A model generated the notes under the pieces. The model made no database searches. It saw only the letters and a list, made by a program, of their open reading frames with translations, and was not told the origin of the DNA. Below, one piece after another: positions 43,336 to 52,409 of a stretch of DNA of 64,000 nt. Position 1 is the stretch's first letter. Every line of letters starts with the position of its first letter. Origin of the DNA: an uncultured Anaerolineae bacterium (GTDB lineage Bacteria > Chloroflexota > Anaerolineae > Promineifilales > Promineifilaceae); assembly GCA_905479495.1 (NCBI GenBank), contig CAJQMR010000003.1, forward strand, positions 1 to 64,000, read 5' to 3'. The position numbers and the translations under genes were made by a program.

Positions 43336-46300
43336 ATGGAAAACAAAACTCGATTATTTTTAATCATGGCCTTCATTGGCACTTTTATCGTCGGCTTTAT
43401 GGTTCCCTCAGCCAGCCGAGCGCGTATTGCCTTGGCAGCCGCTCCCGACGCGATTATTGATGATTTTGAAGATGGCGACGCCTCTGACTGGTTCTTTTTT
43501 GGCGGCAACCTGGCCGGGGGCGGCGGTGGCGTCCTGGCAGATCGTCCTCAGGAAGGCAACTTTTACCTGAGCACGGGCTGGGGTGGCGAAGGCTCCACCA
43601 GCGTCTTCTATGGTGGCTTTGTCCGGAATTTCGACAATCTGGCTCAGGTTGCGCCACCAACTGATCCGTGGTTCAACGTGTGGGTACTCAACCAGAGTGA
43701 TGCCACTGTGGATGGATACACCCTGGAAATCACCCTCCGCGAAGACCTGAATGGTGATGGTTGGACAGATGGAGCGGAAGATTCAATTCGGCTAGACACC
43801 CCATTTACCAATGCCGCCTTTGACGATCAGTGGACGTTGATTAGCGCCCCGCTCAGCAGCTTCACAAACTTAAGCACGGGCGGCGATGGCGTCTTCAACG
43901 GCAATCTCGATGAAGTTGTTATTGTTATTTCTGGCGTTACAGGTGGATCAGGCTCTGTGGTGGAAGTTGACTTCGATCAGCTTTCATTTACCTCCGGGGG
44001 GCCATTGGTCAACTCGGTCACGGTCTTTGATGACATGGAGCATGGCGATCCGTTTGGCAATGGCTGGTTTGCCTTTGGTGGCTCAGTTGGTGGGGGCGGT
44101 ATCAACGCCAACACAACTGATTTGCCGCCAAGTGATGGTGGCGCTTTCTCACTGGAAACTGGTTGGGGATCGGGGGGCGTGCCCGGGTTCTTTGGTGGAT
44201 TCGGCCGTACCAACCTCACGGATCTATCGGGAACTGATACCTTCAACTTCTGGATCAATCCCAACGCGGACCAGGATTACACACTGGAAATTAACTTGCA
44301 AGAAGATGATAACGGCGATGATGCTGCTATTGACGCGGACGATGATGAGTTCCAGTATAATTGTGTCGTCTCTCCGACCGGCCCTTGTGCCATTAGCGGG
44401 GGCGGTTGGCAGCAAGTCTCCATTCCGCTAGCAGATTTCTTTGACGACAACTCGTTCTTCTTTGGTGGCAATGGCGTTCTGGATGCCGTATCCACAGCGA
44501 ATGGTGGCAATGGGCAACTCGTCAATGTGGTGGTTGCTGTTATTGGCAACAGCGGTTCGGATGTCAACTTCCGCACGGATTATTGGGCTTTTTCCACTGG
44601 CCCATTGGCCACGCCAACCCAAATTGTAGATGATTTTGAAAACGGCTTACCTAGTGGCACGGATGGGGATGGTGTTCCGATTGGCTTTTTGACGTTTAGC
44701 GATGGTAGCCCAATCTCTATTGCCACCACGAGTGCGCCGCCAGCGCCTGTACCTGGCTCTACGCCTGGCAACAATGTAATGGCGCTTACGGGCGATGTGA
44801 CGGCGTTTGCTGGCTTTATTCATGCGTTTGAGAATACGGCCGTTACCACCTGGACCCCCCAAGATTGGAGCAGCTTTGAGGGCTTGAGCTTCTGGCTATA
44901 CGGACATAACAATGGCACAACCGTCTTTGTGGATGTCATTGACAACCGCAACCCTGGTTCTACCGTCGATGACGCCGAGCGGTTTACGGTCAGCCTGGTC
45001 GATGACTTTTCTGGTTGGCAACTCTTTGAATTCCCCTTCTCCAGCTTTGTCCGCAAAGAAATTGGCAATGGCGCACCAAACGATGGCTTTACGCTAACAC
45101 AGGTGCACGGCTGGGCTGTTGGCACGCTCAACACGCCAGGTGAGGTGACCTACTACATCGATGATGCCACACTTTATGGCGTTGCCGACATTCCTGAATT
45201 AGCCGTGACCTTCTCTGCGGCAAATTACGATATTGAAGAAGGCACAACGGGCAATATCGCCGTGAAGCTAAATCGGCCGTTGAACAGTGATGACCCGGCC
45301 CAAGTGTCAGTGGATTACTTTACTGAGTCGGCATCAGCAACGCCCGACCGTGAATACGACCCTACTTCAGGCACGCTTACCTTTGTGAATGGCGGTGCCT
45401 CCGAGCTCAGCTTCCCGCTGGAAACCTTCGATGACACCAAATGGGAAGGAGACGAACGCATCATTTTACGTCTCACCAATCCAGTGGATGTGGCCACTGG
45501 CTTTGCTACGCAATCCGCGGCCACCATCATCGACAATGATCCGTATGATCCCAATCTCATCGAAGATTTTGCCTACGGCGCTTACAAATGGGACAGTCCA
45601 GATGGCCTGCTCCTCACCCCAACTGAACTCTTGGCAGCGGACGCCTCAGCTATTCCAGGCCAGGATGCCTACGAAACGGTGCTTCAGGTGACCCCCGCTG
45701 CAGGGCCAAGCCCAGCAACCATCAAAGCGCAAGTCATTACAGCATTAGATGATTTGCTGCCCACGGGGAACAAACAAGATGATCGTCATATTGCCAGAGC
45801 AATTCTGCGGGTTGAACAGAGTCTGACCCAAAGCTATTGGCTGAGCAACTATTATCTGGTGGCACCCGATGGCAAACAGGTGTTTGATCGGGATGAGCAG
45901 GCGATTCAAGAACTCATGAAAGTGGTAGAGGCTGGCAATGCAAGCGCGGCTGCGGCACAAGCCGCTATAGACCAATTGCTTGCCGCCGAAGGCACGCTGG
46001 TTGATCTGGCACTGAATCTAGCTGTTGCCAATAATGGCGATGCCGACAAGATCAATGAAGCGTTGATTGAGCAAGCGAATGCCGAGGCCGCAATTGCCAA
46101 TGGTGATTTCGCGGAAGCTGTTGCCAACTATCGCGAAGCCTGGAAAAATGCTGGCAAAGCAATCCAAGGAATGACCCTGGACCCCGTTGCGTTTGGCCAG
46201 GATTTTGCTTTGGGCCAGGATTGGTCGAATGGTGAAGCGCTGCATTTCTGGTTCTACGGCACAGGCAGCGGTGACGAGATTGGCGTAACGCTCAAAGACA

Positions 46301-48393
46301 ATCGCGCGCCAGACCCTGGCCCCTCTGGCTGGAGCATGGTGTGGAGCGAGGAATTCAATGAAGCGGCGGGAACGCCACCCAATCCGGAATATTGGAGCTA
46401 CGAAATTGGTGATGGTACCGTCAATGGCATCCCAGGCTGGGGCAATGATGAATTCCAGTACTACACGGATGATCCTGCCAATGCAGCCACTGATGGTTTA
46501 GGCAACATGGTGCTGACCGTGCGCGAGGCGGACGGGTCGCTGGCATGTTATTACGGCCCCTGTGATTACACCTCGGCAAGGCTCATTTCCTGGCGCAAAG
46601 CAGAATTTGCTTACGGCCGTATTGAATCCCGCATTCTGGTGCCAGAGGGTGAAGATGGCCTATGGCCCGCCTTCTGGAGCCTGGGGACAGATATTGACGT
46701 CGTCGATTGGCCACAAACAGGTGAGATTGACTTCATGGAATATGTCAGCCGACTGCCAAATGAAATCTTTGGTACTGTGCATGGTCCTGGCTACTCTGGT
46801 GGACAGAGCGTTGGCAATGTCTATGATTTCGGCGAACCCGTGGCCAACAATTACCATACCTTCACTATTGAATGGCAGCCCGATATAATCGAATGGTATG
46901 TGGATGGCATTCTCTATCACACCGCCACGCCCGCTGATGTAAGCGGCGAATGGGTCTTTAACGACCCCGTCTTCCTGTTGCTAAACGTGGCCATTGGCGG
47001 CAACTTTGGTGGGGCAATCGATCCCAACCTTCAGCTGCCCCAATCGATGGCCGTTGATTACATCCGCGTTTACCAGGGGCCCGATACGGCCGAACGCTTT
47101 GAGACAACCTTTGTCGATGACTTTACCGGTTGGCAAGAAGTTGTGGTTCCGTTTACCGCCTTTAACCGAGCGGCCGACCAACCAGTTGGCGCACCAAACG
47201 ATGGTCTGAATCTCAATGAGGTATGGGGAATTGGTTTCTCGTTGCCCGATGGTGGGCAGAAAACAAGCGGACTGTTGTTAGACCAGGTTCGGGTGCAGCC
47301 CGTTCCACCACCAACGGCCGTTACCGTAACGACACTAGCTGACAGCGGGCCAGGCTCTCTGCGTGAAGCAGTAAACATCATCGCGCCAGACGGTCTGATC
47401 ACGTTCGACCGAACGCTCGCAGGTGGGACGATCGCGCTGACATCCGGGCAGCTAATGGTTGAGCGCAACATGACCATAGACGGCAGCGGGGCCGCCGGCT
47501 TAACCGTGAGCGGCAACAACACCTCACGCGTCTTGCAGATTGCAGCCGGAACCACGGTATCTCTAAATAATCTAACCATCTCAGATGGTGTAGGCGCTCC
47601 GCAGGGTGGTGGCATCCTCAACTATGGCGTGCTGAACCTCGATTTTGTGACAGTGACCAACAACACCGAATCTAGTACAGGTGCTGCCAGCTTTGAGCTG
47701 GGTGGCGGTGGTATCTACAATGGTGATGGGGCCACGCTCAATCTGACAAACAGCTCTGTAAGCAACAACAGCACCCTTGGGCAGCCGGGCGGCGGTATCT
47801 ACGGCTTCTTCAACAGCAGCATTAACCTGACCAACAGCACGGTGAGCGGCAATGTGGCTGGCGATGTGGCTGGCGGACTGCGCACGTTGGGCAATGTCAC
47901 GATCGTCAACAGCACGATCAGCGGCAATGTCTCCACGGCGTGGCATGGTGGGGCGATGTTCAGCACAGATGGCACCATCACTGTTTTGAACAGCACCATC
48001 ACGGGCAACACAGCGCCGGATGGCACCGCTGGCGGGCTCATGGTGGCCACCTTTGGCGCACCCGTCGCGTTCTCGCTGCAAAACAGCATCGTGGCGAACA
48101 ATGGCACTTACAATTGCCAGGTAGAAGGTAGCCCATCTGTTGCCGTACTCACCTCGCTGGGCAATAATGTCTTTACCGATGGATCGTGCGCGCCGATTGG
48201 TAGCGATCAGACGGTAGCTGATGCCGGCGTTGCGGCCCTGGCTGATAATGGTGGCCCCACGTTGACACAGGCGCTGCTGGCTGGCAGCGTGGCGATTGAT
48301 GCGGCGAACACGGCCGTTTGCCCCGCAACCGATCAACGTGGTATCTTGCGCGATGCCACCTGTGACATAGGTGCATTCGAGTTCGTTCCCTAA
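43336..48393 (+). CDS. Secreted multi-domain GH16 beta-glucanase with nested domains
   Basis: 1685 residues. A signal peptide of about 33 residues is followed by three related carbohydrate-binding-like domains (about 35-215, 225-425, 430-617), each starting DDFE-G/DDME-G. A Calx-beta domain follows (about 622-735). A fourth binding-like domain is interrupted twice: by a helical insert (about 785-950) and by the GH16 domain (about 990-1250), whose catalytic motif GEIDFMEY is at about 1129-1136. The binding domain resumes with DTAERF..FVDDFTGWQEV. The C-terminus (about 1330-1685) is a right-handed beta-helix of NxTISGN-like repeats ending in DQRGILRDATCDIGAFEF (choice-of-anchor-like). It would cut beta-1,3 or mixed glucans outside the cell. 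Confidence 0.88.
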   Translation: MENKTRLFLIMAFIGTFIVGFMVPSASRARIALAAAPDAIIDDFEDGDASDWFFFGGNLAGGGGGVLADRPQEGNFYLSTGWGGEGSTSVFYGGFVRNFDNLAQVAPPTDPWFNVWVLNQSDATVDGYTLEITLREDLNGDGWTDGAEDSIRLDTPFTNAAFDDQWTLISAPLSSFTNLSTGGDGVFNGNLDEVVIVISGVTGGSGSVVEVDFDQLSFTSGGPLVNSVTVFDDMEHGDPFGNGWFAFGGSVGGGGINANTTDLPPSDGGAFSLETGWGSGGVPGFFGGFGRTNLTDLSGTDTFNFWINPNADQDYTLEINLQEDDNGDDAAIDADDDEFQYNCVVSPTGPCAISGGGWQQVSIPLADFFDDNSFFFGGNGVLDAVSTANGGNGQLVNVVVAVIGNSGSDVNFRTDYWAFSTGPLATPTQIVDDFENGLPSGTDGDGVPIGFLTFSDGSPISIATTSAPPAPVPGSTPGNNVMALTGDVTAFAGFIHAFENTAVTTWTPQDWSSFEGLSFWLYGHNNGTTVFVDVIDNRNPGSTVDDAERFTVSLVDDFSGWQLFEFPFSSFVRKEIGNGAPNDGFTLTQVHGWAVGTLNTPGEVTYYIDDATLYGVADIPELAVTFSAANYDIEEGTTGNIAVKLNRPLNSDDPAQVSVDYFTESASATPDREYDPTSGTLTFVNGGASELSFPLETFDDTKWEGDERIILRLTNPVDVATGFATQSAATIIDNDPYDPNLIEDFAYGAYKWDSPDGLLLTPTELLAADASAIPGQDAYETVLQVTPAAGPSPATIKAQVITALDDLLPTGNKQDDRHIARAILRVEQSLTQSYWLSNYYLVAPDGKQVFDRDEQAIQELMKVVEAGNASAAAAQAAIDQLLAAEGTLVDLALNLAVANNGDADKINEALIEQANAEAAIANGDFAEAVANYREAWKNAGKAIQGMTLDPVAFGQDFALGQDWSNGEALHFWFYGTGSGDEIGVTLKDNRAPDPGPSGWSMVWSEEFNEAAGTPPNPEYWSYEIGDGTVNGIPGWGNDEFQYYTDDPANAATDGLGNMVLTVREADGSLACYYGPCDYTSARLISWRKAEFAYGRIESRILVPEGEDGLWPAFWSLGTDIDVVDWPQTGEIDFMEYVSRLPNEIFGTVHGPGYSGGQSVGNVYDFGEPVANNYHTFTIEWQPDIIEWYVDGILYHTATPADVSGEWVFNDPVFLLLNVAIGGNFGGAIDPNLQLPQSMAVDYIRVYQGPDTAERFETTFVDDFTGWQEVVVPFTAFNRAADQPVGAPNDGLNLNEVWGIGFSLPDGGQKTSGLLLDQVRVQPVPPPTAVTVTTLADSGPGSLREAVNIIAPDGLITFDRTLAGGTIALTSGQLMVERNMTIDGSGAAGLTVSGNNTSRVLQIAAGTTVSLNNLTISDGVGAPQGGGILNYGVLNLDFVTVTNNTESSTGAASFELGGGGIYNGDGATLNLTNSSVSNNSTLGQPGGGIYGFFNSSINLTNSTVSGNVAGDVAGGLRTLGNVTIVNSTISGNVSTAWHGGAMFSTDGTITVLNSTITGNTAPDGTAGGLMVATFGAPVAFSLQNSIVANNGTYNCQVEGSPSVAVLTSLGNNVFTDGSCAPIGSDQTVADAGVAALADNGGPTLTQALLAGSVAIDAANTAVCPATDQRGILRDATCDIGAFEFVP

Positions 48394-48417
48394 TTAACAA
48401 GTAATCGAAAATGCAAT

Positions 48418-48449
48418 GGGCGTGGTGACCTGGCAAAGTCACCACGCCC
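48418..48449 (+). terminator. Hairpin after the glucanase gene
   Basis: 12-base perfect stem GGGCGTGGTGAC / GTCACCACGCCC with loop CTGGCAAA, 24 bases after the stop. No T run follows, so it may be a leaky terminator or mRNA-stabilising hairpin between the glucanase and the phosphorylase-like gene. Confidence 0.65.
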
Positions 48450-48480
48450 CATTCACCCTGACAACAAGGAATCCATCCGG

Positions 48481-51400
48481 ATGACTCACACAAAAAATGA
48501 CATCCTGATCGGCAATAAACCGATCGACACGACCCACAAACAACCTTCTGGAAGCTACATCCAGATGCTAGGTGAAGCCTACTACCAGATTGACCATTAT
48601 GACCAGATGCCTCCCTTCTTTATGAGCCTGGTTAGCAGCGCAAATCACTGGTTGTTTGTTGCCAGCACTGGGGGGCTGACTGCTGGGCGAAGCAATGCCA
48701 ACTCAGCCCTTTTCCCCTACGAAACAGAAGACAAGATTACGGCACACAGTGAAGAAACCGGCAGCAAAACCATTGTACGTGTGGCGCGAAACGGCCGTAT
48801 CCAGCTCTGGGAACCATTCTCCACGCGGTACGTGGGTGTCTACCAGATAGATCGCCACCTGTACAAAAACATCCCTGGCAACAAACTCATCTTTGAGGAA
48901 GTAAACCATGACCTGGGCTTGACGCTGCGCACGGCGTGGCGCACCAGTGACCAGTTTGGCTTCATCCGCAGCTGTTGGTTGCAAAACGATGGCAACGATG
49001 AGTGCCATATCGATCTCCTTGATGGGCTACAAAATTTACTACCCTATGGCGCAACCTCGGTGCTGCAAACCACCATGAGCAACCTGCTTCACGCCTACAA
49101 GCGGAGTGAACTTGAACCGGGAACGGGGCTGGGTATATTCGCCCTTAGCGCCACGCTAACGGATCGCGCCGAACCCAGCGAATCGTTAATGGCCACGCTG
49201 GCCTGGCAAACAGGGCTGGAAGCAACAGGCTATTTGCTTTGCACAGAGCAGGTGGATGCGTTCCGTTACGGCTTTTCTCTCACGCCTGAACACGATATTT
49301 GTGGCAGGGCAGGCGCGTATCTTGTTACGACTTCCTTTAGTCTTGCTCCAGGGCAAGACAAACGGTGGCACATCGCCGCTGACGTGAACCAGGACAGTAC
49401 GGCCGTTACCCAACGCATCCAGTTTCTACGGCAGGACCCGACCCTGATTGAGCAGCAGCTTGAAGCCGACATAGATCAGGGAACGGCCGATCTCACACGC
49501 TACGTAGCCGCAGCGGATGGCTTGCAGCTGTCTGCCCAGAAAACTACCTCAGCCCATCATTTTGCCAACGTCCTGTTCAACATCATGCGGGGTGGCATTT
49601 TTGCCAATGGCTACCAAGTTTCCCGGGACGATCTGCTCGACTTTGTGCAGGTGCGTAACCAGGCCAGCCGACAAAATCACGCCGATTGGTTTGCTGCCTT
49701 GCCACCGCACCTGACAATCCAAAACTTGTATGCCCTGGCCGCTGAATCTGGCGCACCCGATCTGATTCGGCTTTGTTATGAATATCTGCCGCTTACCTTC
49801 AGCCGTCGGCACGGCGATCCCAGCCGCCCCTGGAACCAGTTTTCAATCAACTTAAAACACGCCGACGGCTCACAATGGTTAGATTACCAGGGCAACTGGC
49901 GCGACATCTTCCAGAATTGGGAGCCGCTGGCGCTTGCTTTTCCAGCTTATCTGCCGGGCATGATTGCCAAATTCCTGAACGCCACCACGGCTGATGGGTA
50001 CAATCCATACCGCCTTACTCGCAACGGCATTGAATGGGAAATCCCGGAACCAGAAAATCCTTGGGCCAACATTGGCTACTGGAGCGATCATCAGATTATC
50101 TATTTGCAAAAACTGCTAGAAGTTGCGGAACAAATGCAGCCGGGCATGTTGCCAGCTTTATGGCATCAGCCAATCTTCGCCTATGCCAATGTGCCCTATC
50201 GCCTACGCCCCTACCCCCAAATGCTGGCGGATGGGTACAACACCATTGTGTTTGATTGGGCTTGCGAAAATGAAGTGGAAAAAGCAGTGGCAAGCCTGGG
50301 AACAGACGGCCGTTTACTGCTAGACAGCGATGGCCATGTGATTCATGTGACGATGGCTGAAAAGCTGTTGGTGCTGCTGCTGGCCAAGCTCACCAATCTG
50401 GTGCCAGAAGGCGGCATCTGGATGAACACGCAGCGCCCTGAATGGAACGATGCCAACAACGCGCTGGTGGGCAAAGGTCTTTCTGTGGTAACGGTGGCTT
50501 ACCTGCGCCGCTTTATCGCCTTTTGGCAAGAGCAGTTAAACGCACATCAGGCAGCGTCGTTTGCCGTAAATTCGGCCGTTGCGACGCTTTTCCGCGCTGT
50601 GCAAACTACTTTTGCCACATACCAACCCTACCTGGAAACTGGCTTCACCGACCAGACACGCCGAGAAGTAATGGATGCCCTGGGAACGGCCGTCACCAGT
50701 TACCGGAAAGCTATTTATCAAAACGGCATACCTGAAACCCAGCAGAAAATTACCAGCCACGATCTGCAAAACTTCCTCGGTCTGGCGCAAAGCTTCATCG
50801 AGCATACCCTGCGGGTCAACCGCCGTCCCGATGGGTTAGCCCATACCTACAACATTTTGCAATTGACAGCCGATACCGCTGCCGTTGAAAACCTGTACCT
50901 GATGCTGGAAGGGCAAGTGGCGCTGCTCTCATCCGGCTTGCTATCACCAGCGGAGTCAGTAACCGTCCTGCAAAATCTGAGGCACAGCAACCTATACCGC
51001 GCGGATCAGCATTCTTACCTGTTGTACCCCAACCGCATTCTGCCGAGCTTCCGCCAAAAAAATAATGTTGCGGCGGAGCAGGTGGCTCATTTGGGCCTGG
51101 TGAAAGCCCTGGTGGCAGAAGGCAATCAACAACTGTTAACTAAGGATGCAGCAGGGACATTTCATTTTAACGGCCGTTTCCGCAACGCCGATGATGTAAA
51201 CCGAGTCTTAGACCACTTAGCCCAAAATCCAACCTTTGCCGACCTGGTAAAGTCGGAGCGTCAAAATATCCTGGCCCTGTTTGAAGCCACTTTCAACCAC
51301 CGCGCCTTTACGGGCAGGTCTGGTACTTTTTTTGGGTATGAGGGGTTGGGCAGCATTTACTGGCATATGGTGTCTAAGCTGCTGCTGGCGGCGCAAGAAT

Positions 51401-51948
51401 GCTATCAACAAGCGGTAGATGATGGGGCAGAGACGGCCGTTACTAACGCACTCGCCACAGCCTATGACGACATCCGTGCTGGCTTGAGCTTCAATAAAAC
51501 CCCCAGCGATTACGGTGCCTTCCCCACCGACCCATACTCACACACCCCAATGGGCAGCGGGGCTCGCCAGCCAGGTATGACCGGCCTGGTAAAAGAAGAA
51601 ATTTTATCGCGTTGGGGAGAATTAGGTGTCAAGTTACAGCATGGCGGGCTTTGCTTTGCCCCGACCCTGCTGCACCCTGATGAGTTTTCACAGGCGGAAA
51701 GCGTTTTTAATTATGTCAACTTTTCAGGCGACGTCCAAATGATTCCCCTATCGTCTGATTCTTTAGCATTTACGTTTTGCCAGGTGCCTGTCATTTATCA
51801 ACGTGGTGCTGAGGCGCAGATTGAGGCTGTTTACGAAAACGGCCGTTCCGTTACGGTTCCGGGCGATTGCTTAGATAGTGCAACAACCCACCACATTTTG
51901 AATCGTGATGGGCAAATAAAACAACTGCATGTCACCATACCCAGGTAA
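48481..51948 (+). CDS. Probable large glycoside phosphorylase (GH94/GH149/GH161-like)
   Basis: 1155 residues, no signal peptide, so cytosolic. An N-terminal beta-sandwich-like region (about 1-330) precedes a long alpha/alpha-barrel-like region with SRRHGDPSRPWNQFSI, DYQGNWRDIFQNWEPLALAF, NATTADGYNPYRLTRNGIEW and ANIGYWSDHQIIYLQKLLE. The size and order suit the large beta-1,3-glucan phosphorylases, and the neighbouring secreted beta-glucanase would supply the oligosaccharides. The Asp in GNWRDIF is a candidate catalytic acid. AAGGAA lies upstream of the ATG. The family call rests on layout and memory of motifs, so treat it as tentative. Confidence 0.6.
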   Translation: MTHTKNDILIGNKPIDTTHKQPSGSYIQMLGEAYYQIDHYDQMPPFFMSLVSSANHWLFVASTGGLTAGRSNANSALFPYETEDKITAHSEETGSKTIVRVARNGRIQLWEPFSTRYVGVYQIDRHLYKNIPGNKLIFEEVNHDLGLTLRTAWRTSDQFGFIRSCWLQNDGNDECHIDLLDGLQNLLPYGATSVLQTTMSNLLHAYKRSELEPGTGLGIFALSATLTDRAEPSESLMATLAWQTGLEATGYLLCTEQVDAFRYGFSLTPEHDICGRAGAYLVTTSFSLAPGQDKRWHIAADVNQDSTAVTQRIQFLRQDPTLIEQQLEADIDQGTADLTRYVAAADGLQLSAQKTTSAHHFANVLFNIMRGGIFANGYQVSRDDLLDFVQVRNQASRQNHADWFAALPPHLTIQNLYALAAESGAPDLIRLCYEYLPLTFSRRHGDPSRPWNQFSINLKHADGSQWLDYQGNWRDIFQNWEPLALAFPAYLPGMIAKFLNATTADGYNPYRLTRNGIEWEIPEPENPWANIGYWSDHQIIYLQKLLEVAEQMQPGMLPALWHQPIFAYANVPYRLRPYPQMLADGYNTIVFDWACENEVEKAVASLGTDGRLLLDSDGHVIHVTMAEKLLVLLLAKLTNLVPEGGIWMNTQRPEWNDANNALVGKGLSVVTVAYLRRFIAFWQEQLNAHQAASFAVNSAVATLFRAVQTTFATYQPYLETGFTDQTRREVMDALGTAVTSYRKAIYQNGIPETQQKITSHDLQNFLGLAQSFIEHTLRVNRRPDGLAHTYNILQLTADTAAVENLYLMLEGQVALLSSGLLSPAESVTVLQNLRHSNLYRADQHSYLLYPNRILPSFRQKNNVAAEQVAHLGLVKALVAEGNQQLLTKDAAGTFHFNGRFRNADDVNRVLDHLAQNPTFADLVKSERQNILALFEATFNHRAFTGRSGTFFGYEGLGSIYWHMVSKLLLAAQECYQQAVDDGAETAVTNALATAYDDIRAGLSFNKTPSDYGAFPTDPYSHTPMGSGARQPGMTGLVKEEILSRWGELGVKLQHGGLCFAPTLLHPDEFSQAESVFNYVNFSGDVQMIPLSSDSLAFTFCQVPVIYQRGAEAQIEAVYENGRSVTVPGDCLDSATTHHILNRDGQIKQLHVTIPR

Positions 51949-51994
51949 TATTTATCGTGCTATGCGAAAAACTTAGCCAAGATCTAGCTACATA

Positions 51995-52117
51995 TCACTT
52001 TTGGAATTGGACACTGATGAACACTGGTTTACACAGATAATAAACAAAAATCAGTGTCCATCTGTGTTAATCTGTGTCCTATTATTCTTTTCTCGCTCAA
52101 ACTAATATATGGCTAGA
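51995..52117. repeat. 123-bp dispersed repeat, copy 2
   Basis: Same length as 27327-27449, with about seven substitutions by eye. Here it lies wholly between genes. It has the same ACACTGATGAACACTGG, ATCAGTGT and CTCGCTCAAACT words, and its ends coincide with those of copy 1. Confidence 0.9.
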
Positions 52118-52176
52118 GCCAAGATAACTTTTCACGAACAATTAGCCACGCGCCTTCCTTTGTCAAACTTTTGATG

Positions 52177-52210
52177 AAATCCTGGTTTCGTCTATTTGAA
52201 CCAGGATTTT
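52177..52210 (+). terminator. Terminator-like hairpin
   Basis: AAATCCTGGTT (52177-52187) pairs with AACCAGGATTT (52199-52209), followed by TCTT. It lies 229 bases after the phosphorylase-like gene and before the kinase gene. Confidence 0.7.
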
Positions 52211-52409
52211 CTTAGTAATTGCCTCTAAGTAAGCGTATCCGTAGACTTTTCTGGAAACTACGCTACCCTATTATGAGGGTTAAGCAACATGGCGGTTACG
52301 GCCGTTCTTGTTAACATCCACCATCCGTCAAAAAAGATCGCTGAAACGGCCGTTCTGGATACCACTTGGTCTAGAGACGGCCGTTTTTTTATCCGGTGAA
52401 ACAAATCAT

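Larger units (their letters stand above)
51949..52409. other. Intergenic region with repeat copy, terminator and three ACGGCCGT
   Basis: Holds the second copy of the 123-bp repeat (51995-52117), a terminator hairpin (52177-52210), and three ACGGCCGT sites within 90 bases (about 52297, 52346 and 52377), the last followed by a T run. No gene was recognised. The leader of the kinase gene at 52410 begins in this region. Confidence 0.6.

Noticed and set aside
52297..52385. Three ACGGCCGT sites before the kinase gene read as a dedicated operator
   Set aside because: The octamer is everywhere in the window, so local clustering alone does not support an operator.
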